From Prevotella sp. (GTDB lineage: Bacteria; Bacteroidota; Bacteroidia; Bacteroidales; Bacteroidaceae), in NCBI GenBank assembly GCA_017623655.1, contig JAGAON010000009.1, positions 1 through 64,000 on the forward strand: DNA of 64,000 bases, given 5' to 3'. Below are positions 8,099 through 16,307 of this stretch, one piece after another. The position numbers and the translations under genes were made by a program. The notes beneath the pieces were generated by a model, which was given only the letters and a program-made list of their open reading frames with translations, ran no database searches and was not told the DNA's origin. Every line of letters starts with the position of its first letter. Within the stretch, counting starts at the first letter, position 1.

Positions 8099-9546
8099 AA
8101 TACGATGTAATCATAATAGGCTCCGGTCTCGGAGGGCTGGAATGCGGTGTCATGCTTAGCCGCAGCGGCCTTTCCGTGCTTGTCCTTGAACGCCAGACAC
8201 AGCCCGGAGGCTGTATGCAGAGCTACAAGCGCGGAGGACTATCGTTCGATACCGGCCTGCACTACATCGGAGGACTTGACGAGGGGCAACCGCTACACGA
8301 CACATTCAAGCGTCTCGGACTGCTCGACCTGCCGTGGCAACGCCTTGATACCAACGGATTCGACAAGATAACGATAGGCAACGAGACCTTCGCCTACCAT
8401 AACGGCTACACAAACTTCGCCGCATCACTCGCTGAACGGTTCCCGTCACAACGCCAAGCACTGCAAGAATACGTTGATATGCTCCGCAAGTCTGACGAGG
8501 AACAGTTGCTGTTTCTCGACAATCCAAGTACGATGGACACACCTTTCGACAACGAACTGTTCACCACCAATGCCTACAACTGGCTGCACGAGAAGTTCGA
8601 TGACGACCTGCTTGTCAACGTACTCTCCGGCGCTTCCATCAAGATGGAACTGCACAAGGAGACCCTTCCGCTATTCACCTTCGCCCATGGCAACGGCAGT
8701 TTCATCCAAAGCAGCTGGCGGCTGAAAGGCTGCGGGAATATGCTCGTCAACAAACTGGCAAGCGAAATACGTAAAAACGGCGGTGAGATACTCTGCAACA
8801 TGGATGTCACCGAACTGACGGAAGAGAACGGAAGAATCACCGCCGCCGTATGTTCCAACGGCGAAAGGTTCGAAGCCGGCACATTCATAAGCAACGCCCA
8901 TCCCGCCGTCACCTGCTCCATGGTCAAGGAAAGCAAGCTGATGAAAGGCATATACCGGAAGCGTATGAGCCGCATAGACAACACATTCGGTATGTTCACC
9001 GTCTCACTGAGACTGAAACCCAACGTCATACCATACATGAACCACAACAAGTTCATCTATGAAAAAAACAACGTATGGGACATATCCGAGGCCGGACACG
9101 ACGGGCACGGCATACTCGTCAGCTGCCCATACTCCGACACCGGCTACGCCACCCACATCGATCTCCTCACTCCCATGCTGTGGGAAGATGTGCAACAGTG
9201 GGAAAGCACCACGGTAGCCCGCCGCGGAGAAGACTACAAAGTCTTCAAACGACACACGGCAGACACCATCATCTCCATCGCCGAACGGCAGATACCGGGA
9301 TTGCGCGACGCAATAGAAAGCATACATACCAGCACTCCCCTCACCTACCGCGACTACAACATGACGCCATACGGCAGCGCATACGGCATACGCAAGGACT
9401 GCAACAATCCGATGATGACAATCCTCACGCCGCGCACCCCGATACCGAACCTCATGCTGACGGGGCAGAACCTCATGCTGCACGGACTGCACGGGGTCAC
9501 CATGACAGCCTTATTCACATACAAAGCTACAATACAACAACAATGA
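8095..9546 (+). CDS. FAD-dependent oxidoreductase, phytoene desaturase/CrtI-like
   Basis: 483 residues opening with the dinucleotide-binding motif KYDVIIIGSGLGGLECGVML and LERQTQPGGCMQSY, then SFDTGLHYIGG; the C-terminal part contains YGSAYGIRKDC and LTGQNLMLHGLHGV, typical of the CrtI/retinol saturase family. These enzymes alter double bonds of isoprenoid or polyene chains. It overlaps the exporter and the LolA-like gene by four bases each, a tightly coupled trio. Confidence 0.82.
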   Translation: MKYDVIIIGSGLGGLECGVMLSRSGLSVLVLERQTQPGGCMQSYKRGGLSFDTGLHYIGGLDEGQPLHDTFKRLGLLDLPWQRLDTNGFDKITIGNETFAYHNGYTNFAASLAERFPSQRQALQEYVDMLRKSDEEQLLFLDNPSTMDTPFDNELFTTNAYNWLHEKFDDDLLVNVLSGASIKMELHKETLPLFTFAHGNGSFIQSSWRLKGCGNMLVNKLASEIRKNGGEILCNMDVTELTEENGRITAAVCSNGERFEAGTFISNAHPAVTCSMVKESKLMKGIYRKRMSRIDNTFGMFTVSLRLKPNVIPYMNHNKFIYEKNNVWDISEAGHDGHGILVSCPYSDTGYATHIDLLTPMLWEDVQQWESTTVARRGEDYKVFKRHTADTIISIAERQIPGLRDAIESIHTSTPLTYRDYNMTPYGSAYGIRKDCNNPMMTILTPRTPIPNLMLTGQNLMLHGLHGVTMTALFTYKATIQQQ

Positions 9547-10151
9547 AGAAATTATTAGCAACAATGCTGGCAGTGCTCGTATGCACCGTCACATTAGCAC
9601 AAAACGCTTACTATCAGAAAGCTGTGGCAAAGTACAAGAGCGTGTCTTCGCTCACAGCCTCGGCCACAAAGACCAAACACAAGGCATCCGTAGCAAAGGA
9701 TGCCGTGTCACAAGGCACCTTCTATGTGAAGAAACCCAACAAGGTACTCATAACATTCAACAAGGGAAAGGACGCGCTGCTGATGAACGGCACCAACTTC
9801 ACCATGACCGTCAACGGCAGGAAGTTCAAGACAAACAGCACCACCAACCCGCAATTCAAGACATTCCAGAACGTGCTCGAAAGCATATTCACCGGCGGCA
9901 ACGTGGATTTGTCGAAGAACAACGACGTGGAGATAACCAAAAGCGGCAGCAACGTGATACTCACCATTACCCCCGTCATGGACAAGAAGAAAGCCAAAAG
10001 ACAACTCTTCACCTCGTTCGTGCTTACCATAGACAGCAAGACATCAGAGCTGCGCACCATGCGCATGAACGAGAAAAAGGGCGGCTACACCGAGTATAGA
10101 TTCTCCGGTTACCAGTTAGGAGCAAAAGTCTCCGACGCCATTTTCCAATAA
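9543..10151 (+). CDS. LolA-like outer-membrane lipoprotein carrier
   Basis: 202 residues starting MKKLLATMLAVLVCTVTLAQ, a clear Sec signal peptide cleaved near residue 20. The body contains GTFYVKKPNKVLITFNKGKD and TPVMDKKKAKRQLF, the LolA/LolB-like half-barrel pattern. The start is the ATG in the ATGA overlap with the preceding gene; the frame is open further upstream but only inside that gene. In aryl-polyene clusters a LolA-like protein accompanies the MMPL exporter and is thought to ferry the product across the periplasm. Confidence 0.8.
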   Translation: MKKLLATMLAVLVCTVTLAQNAYYQKAVAKYKSVSSLTASATKTKHKASVAKDAVSQGTFYVKKPNKVLITFNKGKDALLMNGTNFTMTVNGRKFKTNSTTNPQFKTFQNVLESIFTGGNVDLSKNNDVEITKSGSNVILTITPVMDKKKAKRQLFTSFVLTIDSKTSELRTMRMNEKKGGYTEYRFSGYQLGAKVSDAIFQ

Positions 10152-10187
10152 ACAAATAACCACCGCACCATCCTGACCACATTATCC

Positions 10188-10607
10188 ATGAAAGTAATCC
10201 ACGACATCTGCCGCATACAGGTAAAGTTCAGTGAGATAGACTCCATGCGCCGCGTATGGCACGGCATCTACGTCAAGTATTTCGAGGACGGCCGCGAGTC
10301 ATTCGGCCGCCATTTTCCGGGCTGTGATTACAAGACGATGCAGGACACGGGCATATACGCACCCATATATGACATACAGGTAAAATGCCTCGCCCCGCTG
10401 GAGATGAACGATGTAGCGGTGATACACACCTACTATGTACCCAAACGCGGAGCGCGCCTCGACTACCGTTACGAGGTCTATCGCGAGCGTGACGGCATAC
10501 TGTGCTGCAAGGGTTCAACCACCCAACTGTTCATAGACCGTGACGGCATACAGATGTATGAATGCCCGTCCTTTTATGAAGAATGGAAAAGGCGGTATAT
10601 TGAATAA
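10188..10607 (+). CDS. Acyl thioesterase, 4-hydroxybenzoyl-CoA thioesterase family
   Basis: 139-residue hotdog protein. VKFSEIDSMRRVWHGIYVKY carries the 4HBT active-site region, though the usual Asp-x-x-Gly-hydrophobic-x-x-His is altered to Asp-x-x-x-Arg-Val-Trp-His. LFIDRDG and a short basic tail follow. Last gene of the exporter operon (36 bases after the LolA-like gene); it probably releases or transfers the finished acyl chain. A perfect 37-base palindrome starts 15 bases after the stop and likely ends the transcript. Confidence 0.8.
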   Translation: MKVIHDICRIQVKFSEIDSMRRVWHGIYVKYFEDGRESFGRHFPGCDYKTMQDTGIYAPIYDIQVKCLAPLEMNDVAVIHTYYVPKRGARLDYRYEVYRERDGILCCKGSTTQLFIDRDGIQMYECPSFYEEWKRRYIE

Positions 10608-10622
10608 AACCACTCCCAAAAC

Positions 10623-10703
10623 AAACAGGTGCAGATTACAATGTAATCTGCACCTGTTTACGTTATAATCAGCACCTGATTGCAGTGTAATCAGCACCCT
10701 TTT
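10623..10703. repeat. GTGC-type palindrome plus second unit, probable terminator
   Basis: Positions 10623-10659 form a 37-base palindrome (18-base arms, one central base) with core GTGCAGATTACA / TGTAATCTGCAC. A further unit (AATCAGCACCTGATTGCAG...) extends to 10703. Elsewhere in the window the core reads GTGCTGATTACA / TGTAATCAGCAC; here both arms carry the complementary change, so pairing is preserved. It lies right after the thioesterase stop. Confidence 0.85.
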
Positions 10704-10751
10704 GTTTTACCCCCGCTTTCTTTTGCTGTATTCTGTTGTTTCATTGGCGTA

Positions 10752-10834
10752 TGTAGAGACGATGTATTACATCGTCTCCCAGTCTTCGCCATCCGTCATT
10801 GTTTGCTGAGACGATGTGGTACATCGTCTCTACA
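10752..10834 (-). repeat. REPIN-like two-armed element
   Basis: Two 27-base palindromic arms, 10752-10778 and 10808-10834, lie inverted around a 29-base linker. The outer feet are TGTAG and CTACA. Relative to the copies at 29822, 39505, 49934 and 60673 this copy is reversed, and the flank 10704-10751 is the reverse complement of the flank right of the copy at 29822. Confidence 0.85.
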
Positions 10835-10853
10835 GGCAGGCTATAATGCGCAG

Positions 10854-11801
10854 TTACAGCCCCAACAATGCTACGGCCTCCGCGGTAAGATATGGCTTGA
10901 CCCTGTCAAAAGGTATCGTGAACTCCGGCTGTCCGGCAGCATACGGCGCAATCTCATAACTGCCATAGTGGAACTCCAGCCCCTTGGATGTAGGGTATGG
11001 CGCAGCGGCAGGCAGCGGGATTTCATTACCCTCTATCTGTAAATAAGACATCAGTTCCCCGTCAGACACCTTCTCGCCTTTTTCAGAAAAATACTGTTTA
11101 AGCCCCTTACGCAACAAAGGCTGCATGGATTTGGCCGCACCCGGTTTCAAAAAGGCCGTGAAACGTTTGCCGGTAGCCTTGTCGTATGTGAAGGATGAGG
11201 AATAGCCCAAGCCGTGCGCACCGCCCGTGAAACTGTAATACTGTACCTCGAAGACACACCACAACGCCGTTTCATCCTCCTTGTCAATTTCAAAATCTAT
11301 CGCCAGCGGCATCACGTCAGGCTCCTTAAAAGTCTCGCCATTCTCCGCCGCAACCTCTTGTCCGGTCTCCACACGCATCTTATGGTTCTCCTTTGAATCC
11401 GCCAGCAACAAGGAGTAAGCCCCTGCGCCATAGTGTTTCACAGCCTTTGCCAGCGATGCTGTCTCCCCTTTATACGCCTGCACCGTCCTTTTCCCGCCGC
11501 TGTAAGCCAGAGCCTTGTCCATCACGGCAAGCAAATCCTTCCTGATGGCGGACGATACCGCATCGGAACCGGAAGGCCACTCCGCCTCAACACTGAAATC
11601 ACAGTATTTGTCTTTCTTCTTGTATTCCCCATCGGCAATGGGCAGAAGAAGCGGTGCATCGGCGGCCTGAGCCACCTGCACGCTGTCAGTGCCGATGCCT
11701 GCCACAACGTTATCCTTCACGACATCTGCCTTGGGCTGTGCGCAGGAGACGAGAAGCGCAACAGAGGCAGGAACCATAAACAAGCATAATGTTCTCTTCA
11801 T
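10854..11801 (-). CDS. DUF3298 (RsiV-like) lipoprotein
   Basis: 315 residues with a lipoprotein signal peptide, MKRTLCLFMVPASVALLVSC, Cys20 being the lipidation site. The C-terminal half has VQYYSFTGGAHGLGYSSSF and FTIPFDRVKPYL, the DUF3298 pattern also found next to PdaC-type domains. It is exposed on the envelope; role unknown. A -7 box TATCTTTG (11850-11843) gives it its own promoter, back to back with that of the gene at 11925. Confidence 0.8.
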   Translation of the reverse strand: MKRTLCLFMVPASVALLVSCAQPKADVVKDNVVAGIGTDSVQVAQAADAPLLLPIADGEYKKKDKYCDFSVEAEWPSGSDAVSSAIRKDLLAVMDKALAYSGGKRTVQAYKGETASLAKAVKHYGAGAYSLLLADSKENHKMRVETGQEVAAENGETFKEPDVMPLAIDFEIDKEDETALWCVFEVQYYSFTGGAHGLGYSSSFTYDKATGKRFTAFLKPGAAKSMQPLLRKGLKQYFSEKGEKVSDGELMSYLQIEGNEIPLPAAAPYPTSKGLEFHYGSYEIAPYAAGQPEFTIPFDRVKPYLTAEAVALLGL

Positions 11802-11842
11802 ACAATCACAAATTAAACTGTTTGTTAATATAACTATCGCGG

Positions 11843-11920
11843 CAAAGATAGCAAGTTTTTGTGTTTCCGCAAAATTTTATATTAAAATATTGGTTAAATG
11901 GCAAGAAAAACGTACTTTTG
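11843..11920. promoter_or_regulatory. Divergent promoter pair
   Basis: TATCTTTG on the minus strand (11850-11843) serves the DUF3298 lipoprotein. TACTTTTG on the plus strand (11913-11920), with TTGG near 11890, serves the beta-helix gene. The plus -7 element ends only four bases before the ATG at 11925, so that mRNA should have almost no leader. Confidence 0.65.
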
Positions 11921-11924
11921 CAGT

Positions 11925-13598
11925 ATGAATACAATAAAACACCTGTTCCTGTTCTTCCTGTTGTCTGCAACAGCCGCCGCGTCATCGGCGCAGACATCTT
12001 TCGACTATAAGGGGGAAAGTATGACCACGGACGCACGACATCTACTGGTAAACGACAGCATGACCGACGAAAAGGCCTGCACTTTCAGGACTGTAAATGA
12101 AGCACTGCACTTCGCGGAACGCCATGCACGCAAGGACACCTTATGGACTGTCATATACATAATGCCTTCCGTTTACTGGATAGACAATCCCGATGACGAG
12201 GAGGTGAGGCAGCCGTTGCCCGGAGAGAATACGCCGTTTGCGATGAAAGTAAGGCTTGACCGGGTCAGAATCATTGGTTTGGGCGAGCGGCCGGAGGACG
12301 TGGTACTGGCCGTAAACCGCGGACAGACGCAGGGAGCGGACGGTAATTTCACCATGTTCCACATCACAGGCAGCCACATAGAGGCGGAGAATATCACGTT
12401 CGGCAACTACAGTAACGTTGACCTTATATATAATAAGGACGCGCGTAAGAACCGGCTTCGGAGGAAAGACGCAATAGTTCAGGCGCAGATTGCCATCTGT
12501 AACGGCGACCATTACCACCTGCGCAACTGCCGGTTCATATCACGCCTCAACCTGTGTCCGTTCGTCGGAGCGCAGAATACGGTGTTTGACAACTGCTATT
12601 TCGAGTGTACCGACGACGCACTGTGCGGTACGGGAGTGTATAACAGATGCCGTTTCACCCTGTTCTCAAGCAAGCCTTTCTACACCACTGACCGCAGGCG
12701 GGGCGCGGTATTCAACGACTGTGACCTGCATTCAAAGACCAAAGGCACGCAATATCTGACCAAGGTAAGCGGCCCGGTGACCATGACCGGCTGCCGGTGG
12801 ACAAGCGATGACCCGGCTTTGAAGATAGAATGGAACAAGCGTCCGGACCCGGCGCACCGGTGCGTAATGACCGGATGCACCCTTAACGGCAAGCCCCTCG
12901 ATGTGCCGCAGCCTACGGAACAGCTGCCGACAGTACTGCCTCCGTTCGCCATACGCACCCAAACGGATATTGTTCCGGGCGGATGGACGCTGGATTGTCA
13001 TAAGCCCAAAGACACCATGCGGTACGACTGGCAGGCTGACAACTCGCGACCGGCATGGGGATATGCGGAAGGTGTGGATGGAGCGGAAGGCTCATGGGGA
13101 CTGGTACAGTTGCAAAAAGGGGCGCGCATGATGTTCACTCCCGGTGACGAGAGCAAGAAGGTGACGAGGCAGACCTGCCGCATCACGCTCGATCCATGCA
13201 AAGGTCCGGGGCAAGGTTTCGGCTCGGCGACGGGTCAGTACCTTGACATCTGCATAAAATTCGACACACGCACGCTGACAGGTTACGGCATACGCTTCAT
13301 AAGAACGCCCGACTATGACCACGCAGTGGAAGTATATCTGGTGGAATACTCGGCCGGAACGGTGACCCGTATATGCCCGCCCCAACGCTGTGACCTGTTC
13401 AAACGCGGATGCACAGTAACCCTTACGGCCGACGGCACGGTGCTGTCCGCAACGGTAAGCAACCGTAACATTCCGGAGACACGGCAGGAACTGACGGCCA
13501 CAATGCCTCATGCCAACACCTACGGCGGCTTCCATTTGCAGCATACCGGCAGCATCGGGGCATCGGCAACGGTGGTAAAGGAGATATTCCTGAAATGA
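11925..13598 (+). CDS. Secreted right-handed beta-helix protein, pectinesterase-like, with C-terminal jelly-roll-like domain
   Basis: 557 residues. Start chosen at MNTIKHLFLFF, which opens a signal peptide ending near SSAQ; an ATG 27 bases upstream lies before the -7 box. Residues about 45-310 have the pectin esterase/lyase beta-helix pattern (FRTVNEALHFAERHA, IEAENITFGNYSN, FDNCYFECTDDALCG, YNRCRF). The CE8 hallmark GTVDFIFG is represented only by CTDDALCG, so esterase activity is uncertain. The C-terminal 200 residues look like a carbohydrate-binding-type beta sandwich. Likely acts on a plant polysaccharide outside the inner membrane. Confidence 0.7.
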   Translation: MNTIKHLFLFFLLSATAAASSAQTSFDYKGESMTTDARHLLVNDSMTDEKACTFRTVNEALHFAERHARKDTLWTVIYIMPSVYWIDNPDDEEVRQPLPGENTPFAMKVRLDRVRIIGLGERPEDVVLAVNRGQTQGADGNFTMFHITGSHIEAENITFGNYSNVDLIYNKDARKNRLRRKDAIVQAQIAICNGDHYHLRNCRFISRLNLCPFVGAQNTVFDNCYFECTDDALCGTGVYNRCRFTLFSSKPFYTTDRRRGAVFNDCDLHSKTKGTQYLTKVSGPVTMTGCRWTSDDPALKIEWNKRPDPAHRCVMTGCTLNGKPLDVPQPTEQLPTVLPPFAIRTQTDIVPGGWTLDCHKPKDTMRYDWQADNSRPAWGYAEGVDGAEGSWGLVQLQKGARMMFTPGDESKKVTRQTCRITLDPCKGPGQGFGSATGQYLDICIKFDTRTLTGYGIRFIRTPDYDHAVEVYLVEYSAGTVTRICPPQRCDLFKRGCTVTLTADGTVLSATVSNRNIPETRQELTATMPHANTYGGFHLQHTGSIGASATVVKEIFLK

Positions 13599-13658
13599 TA
13601 ACGCCATGCGCCGCAATACCGCATACACACGACATTACACCAACAACAAGACATACAG

Positions 13659-14228
13659 ATGGACTATCAGAGAATAATAGACTACTATTTCCCCGCAAGT
13701 TCCAACGCGGAACTCAGGGAAATACTTACCACACACAGCAGAAGCGTTGCGGAACTGGCACGCGACATCTGCACAAAGCATCCGGAACTTAATGCTGACG
13801 CCGGTTTTGCATACGATGCCGCAATGCTGCATGACATAGGCATCCTGATGTGTGACGCCCCGGGAATCCACTGCTTCGGCAGCGAACCGTATCTGCTCCA
13901 CGGCCTGATGGGGGCGAAGATGCTGGAGGATTACGCTGCGGAACACCTGCCCGGCCTTGACATTACGCCATACGCCAGAGTATGCGCAAGGCACACCGGC
14001 ACGGGACTTACGGCCAAAAGCATAAGGGAACAGCACCTGCCCATGCCGGAAACAGACCTCGTGCCGGAGACGACGGAAGAGAAGATAATATGCTATGCCG
14101 ACAAGTTTTTCTCCAAGACACGGCTTGACAGGCGGAAGACATTTGAGCAAGCGGAGCAGTCACTCATGAAGTTCGGCGAGGAAGGAATAGCTATCTTCCG
14201 CGAATGGCACGGGATGTTCAGTTGTTAA
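13659..14228 (+). CDS. HD-domain phosphohydrolase
   Basis: 189 residues with the HD metal ligands in order: THSRSVAELA, MLHDIGILM (the His-Asp pair), HGLMGAKML and ARHTGTG, followed by CYADKF with a further Asp. Such short HD proteins hydrolyse phosphate esters, often of nucleotides; the substrate is not known. It ends 76 bases before the AAA ATPase gene, which has its own promoter between them. Confidence 0.8.
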   Translation: MDYQRIIDYYFPASSNAELREILTTHSRSVAELARDICTKHPELNADAGFAYDAAMLHDIGILMCDAPGIHCFGSEPYLLHGLMGAKMLEDYAAEHLPGLDITPYARVCARHTGTGLTAKSIREQHLPMPETDLVPETTEEKIICYADKFFSKTRLDRRKTFEQAEQSLMKFGEEGIAIFREWHGMFSC

Positions 14229-14241
14229 AATATAAAAAATA

Positions 14242-14273
14242 TTTGACCGCCGGCAGTTTTTTTGTTACCTTTG
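14242..14273 (+). promoter_or_regulatory. Promoter of the ATPase/DUF4435 pair
   Basis: TTTG (14242-14245) and TACCTTTG (14266-14273) are spaced by 20 bases, a strong Bacteroidetes promoter. The ATG lies 31 bases further on. No second promoter is visible before the DUF4435 gene, so both genes should share this one. Confidence 0.75.
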
Positions 14274-14304
14274 CATAAATATCTAACCGGTTAACCTTTC
14301 GTGT

Positions 14305-15114
14305 ATGAAATACGCAGAGTACATAAAACAAATAGAGATAGACTCTCTGTGGAATGGCAGGAAGCACATAGTGTGGCAGCTGGACAGGCACATCAACATC
14401 CTGAGCGGCGTTAACGGAGTGGGTAAAAGCACCATTCTGAACAAGGTCGTGACGCCATTAATGAGGTCGCGCGGAAGGATTGAGAACGAGAACGGCGTGC
14501 TGCTGAGCGTGCATGAGGAGGATGCCGACACCATACGCTTTGACGTCATAAGGTCTTTTGACCGCCCTCTGATAAGCGCGGACATAACGGCACGGCTGGA
14601 TTTCAAGATAGCGACAGAGCTGGATTTGCAGCTTTTCAACCTGCAACGGCGCTATCTGGATTATCAGGTGAACCTCGGCAACAGGATTATAGAGATGTTG
14701 CAGAGCGGAAAACAGGACGCCCCGCTGCTGGCACAGCGCCTGTCTGAAAACAAAAACAACTTCCACAACATAGTCGATAGCCTGTTTGAGGACACGAAGA
14801 AGACCATCATACGCACGGAAAACGAAATCCGTTTCATGCAGATGGGCGAGACACTGCTGCCCTACCAGCTGTCAAGCGGAGAGAAACAGATGCTGGTGAT
14901 TCTCTTGACCGTACTGGTGGAGGACCGGAAACCCTACATCCTGTTCATGGACGAGCCGGAGGTCAGCCTGCACATAGAGTGGCAGAAACGCCTCATCAGC
15001 ATCATAACGCAGCTGAACCCCAACGTTCAGGTGATACTGACTACACACTCACCCGCCGTGATAATGGACGGATGGACGGACAAGGTGACGGAGGTCAGCG
15101 AGATAGAAGTATGA
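14305..15114 (+). CDS. AAA15/OLD-type ATPase, AriA-like
   Basis: 269-residue ABC-like ATPase. Walker A is GVNGVGKST (35-43), the signature LSSGEKQ begins at 189, Walker B is ILFMDEPE with D216 and E217, and the switch His is H248 in LTTHSP. Between Walker A and the signature lies a short helical insert (about 105-180) instead of a long coiled coil. The partner gene downstream encodes a DUF4435 TOPRIM protein; an AAA15 ATPase plus DUF4435 nuclease is the composition of PARIS (AriA/AriB). It is shorter than the AriA proteins I know of, so it may be a distinct branch or serve another purpose. Confidence 0.78.
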   Translation: MKYAEYIKQIEIDSLWNGRKHIVWQLDRHINILSGVNGVGKSTILNKVVTPLMRSRGRIENENGVLLSVHEEDADTIRFDVIRSFDRPLISADITARLDFKIATELDLQLFNLQRRYLDYQVNLGNRIIEMLQSGKQDAPLLAQRLSENKNNFHNIVDSLFEDTKKTIIRTENEIRFMQMGETLLPYQLSSGEKQMLVILLTVLVEDRKPYILFMDEPEVSLHIEWQKRLISIITQLNPNVQVILTTHSPAVIMDGWTDKVTEVSEIEV

Positions 15115-15123
15115 GACGCAAAT

Positions 15124-15216
15124 GTAATCAGCACCTGATTACCCTGTAATTAGCACCTGATTGCGGTGTAATCAGCACCTGATTGCAATGTAAACGGCAC
15201 CTGATTGCAAGAGCAC
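15124..15216. repeat. 22-base tandem array of the GTGC element between ATPase and DUF4435 genes
   Basis: Four consecutive units with a 22-base period (GTAATCAGCACCTGATTACC and variants), then a partial unit. The units are all in one orientation, so unlike other sites this array has no strong 37-base palindrome. It fills most of the 157-base gap between two genes that should work together. Confidence 0.85.
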
Positions 15217-15271
15217 CGCTTACAGCCTCCAAAATCCATAATCACAAACCTCCAACACCGAGACACCGAAT

Positions 15272-16261
15272 ATGCCATTAACCGACTACATATCAAGCGA
15301 CTATGTGAATGCGGCGAACAAGCTGAAAGGCAAGAAAGCGCGCAGGCGCATAGTGGCATACGTGGAAAGTTATGACGACATCCTGTTCTGGCGAATGATA
15401 CTCAGCAGGTTTGAGGACGACACACGCTATTTCGAGGTGATGCTGCCAAGCCGCACAAACCTCAACAAGGGCAAGAAACAGGCGCTGCTGTCAATCATGA
15501 GACAGGGAGCGGGAAGCAACATGATGGCGTGCGTGGACGCTGACTATGACTACCTGATACAAGGCATGACATTCCAGTCTGAATTTATGCTGAGCAGCCC
15601 GTACGTCGTGCATACTTACGCATACGCCATAGAGAACCTGCAATGCTATGCCCCGTCCCTGCACAACGTCTGCGTGATGGCGACGCTGAACGACCATAAC
15701 ATATTCGATTTCGAGACCTTCCTCGCCGAATACAGCAGGGCAATATTCCCGCTGTTCGTCTGGAGCATAATGCTTTACAGGAAGAGAGAATATTCCAGAT
15801 TCAGCATAACGGACTTCAACCGGGTTGCGGAGATAAGGCACTCACGCGTGCATGAGACGGAAAGCAACATAGCCAAGGTGAGGCATAAGGTCAGGGTCAA
15901 GCTGAACGAACTGCGGAGACAGTATCCGAACAAGAAGGAGGAATATCTCCGCACGAAGGACAGCCTGCTGCAACTGGGAGTGACGCCGGAGACTACTTAC
16001 CTGTATGTGCAGGGGCATCACCTGTTTGACTGCGTTGTGGCACCTACCGTACAGGCGATATGTGACGAGCTGAGAAGAGAGAGGGAGAGGGAAATAAGAC
16101 AGAGAGCGCAGCACATAGTGCAACTGCAAAACGAACTGTCGGCATATACCAAGTCGCAAAGCGACATTCCCACGATGCTAAAAAAGAACATGGGCTATAT
16201 GAATGCCGATGTATATCAGAAAATAATAAAGGATGTGGAGAAGATAATCAGCGGCGGTTGA
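15272..16261 (+). CDS. DUF4435 TOPRIM-like protein, AriB-like
   Basis: 329 residues. The N-terminal part has the TOPRIM arrangement: RRIVAYVESYDDILFW (E32, D35, D36) and MMACVDADYDYLI (D89, D91), matching DUF4435. The C-terminal half is helical and charged (for example EREREIRQRAQHI). In PARIS the DUF4435 protein is the toxic nuclease that the ATPase holds and releases on infection. Here it follows the ATPase gene on the same strand after a repeat array, with no promoter seen. Whether it acts in defence is inferred from this pairing only. Confidence 0.78.
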   Translation: MPLTDYISSDYVNAANKLKGKKARRRIVAYVESYDDILFWRMILSRFEDDTRYFEVMLPSRTNLNKGKKQALLSIMRQGAGSNMMACVDADYDYLIQGMTFQSEFMLSSPYVVHTYAYAIENLQCYAPSLHNVCVMATLNDHNIFDFETFLAEYSRAIFPLFVWSIMLYRKREYSRFSITDFNRVAEIRHSRVHETESNIAKVRHKVRVKLNELRRQYPNKKEEYLRTKDSLLQLGVTPETTYLYVQGHHLFDCVVAPTVQAICDELRREREREIRQRAQHIVQLQNELSAYTKSQSDIPTMLKKNMGYMNADVYQKIIKDVEKIISGG

Positions 16262-16307
16262 CAACACGTTTTTTATCTTCACGCACGACAGACATCAGAC
16301 AAAGACT

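Noticed and set aside
9075..9542. Long N-terminal extension of the LolA-like protein
   Set aside because: This part is out of frame with, and inside, the oxidoreductase gene; the signal peptide at 9543 marks the true start.
10680..11042. Small plus-strand ORF after the thioesterase
   Set aside because: It is built from the GTGC and REPIN-like repeats and then runs antisense to the DUF3298 lipoprotein; no start signal or family resemblance.
15124..15216. Possible CRISPR array
   Set aside because: Units are contiguous with a 22-base period and no unique spacers, and no cas gene is present in the window.
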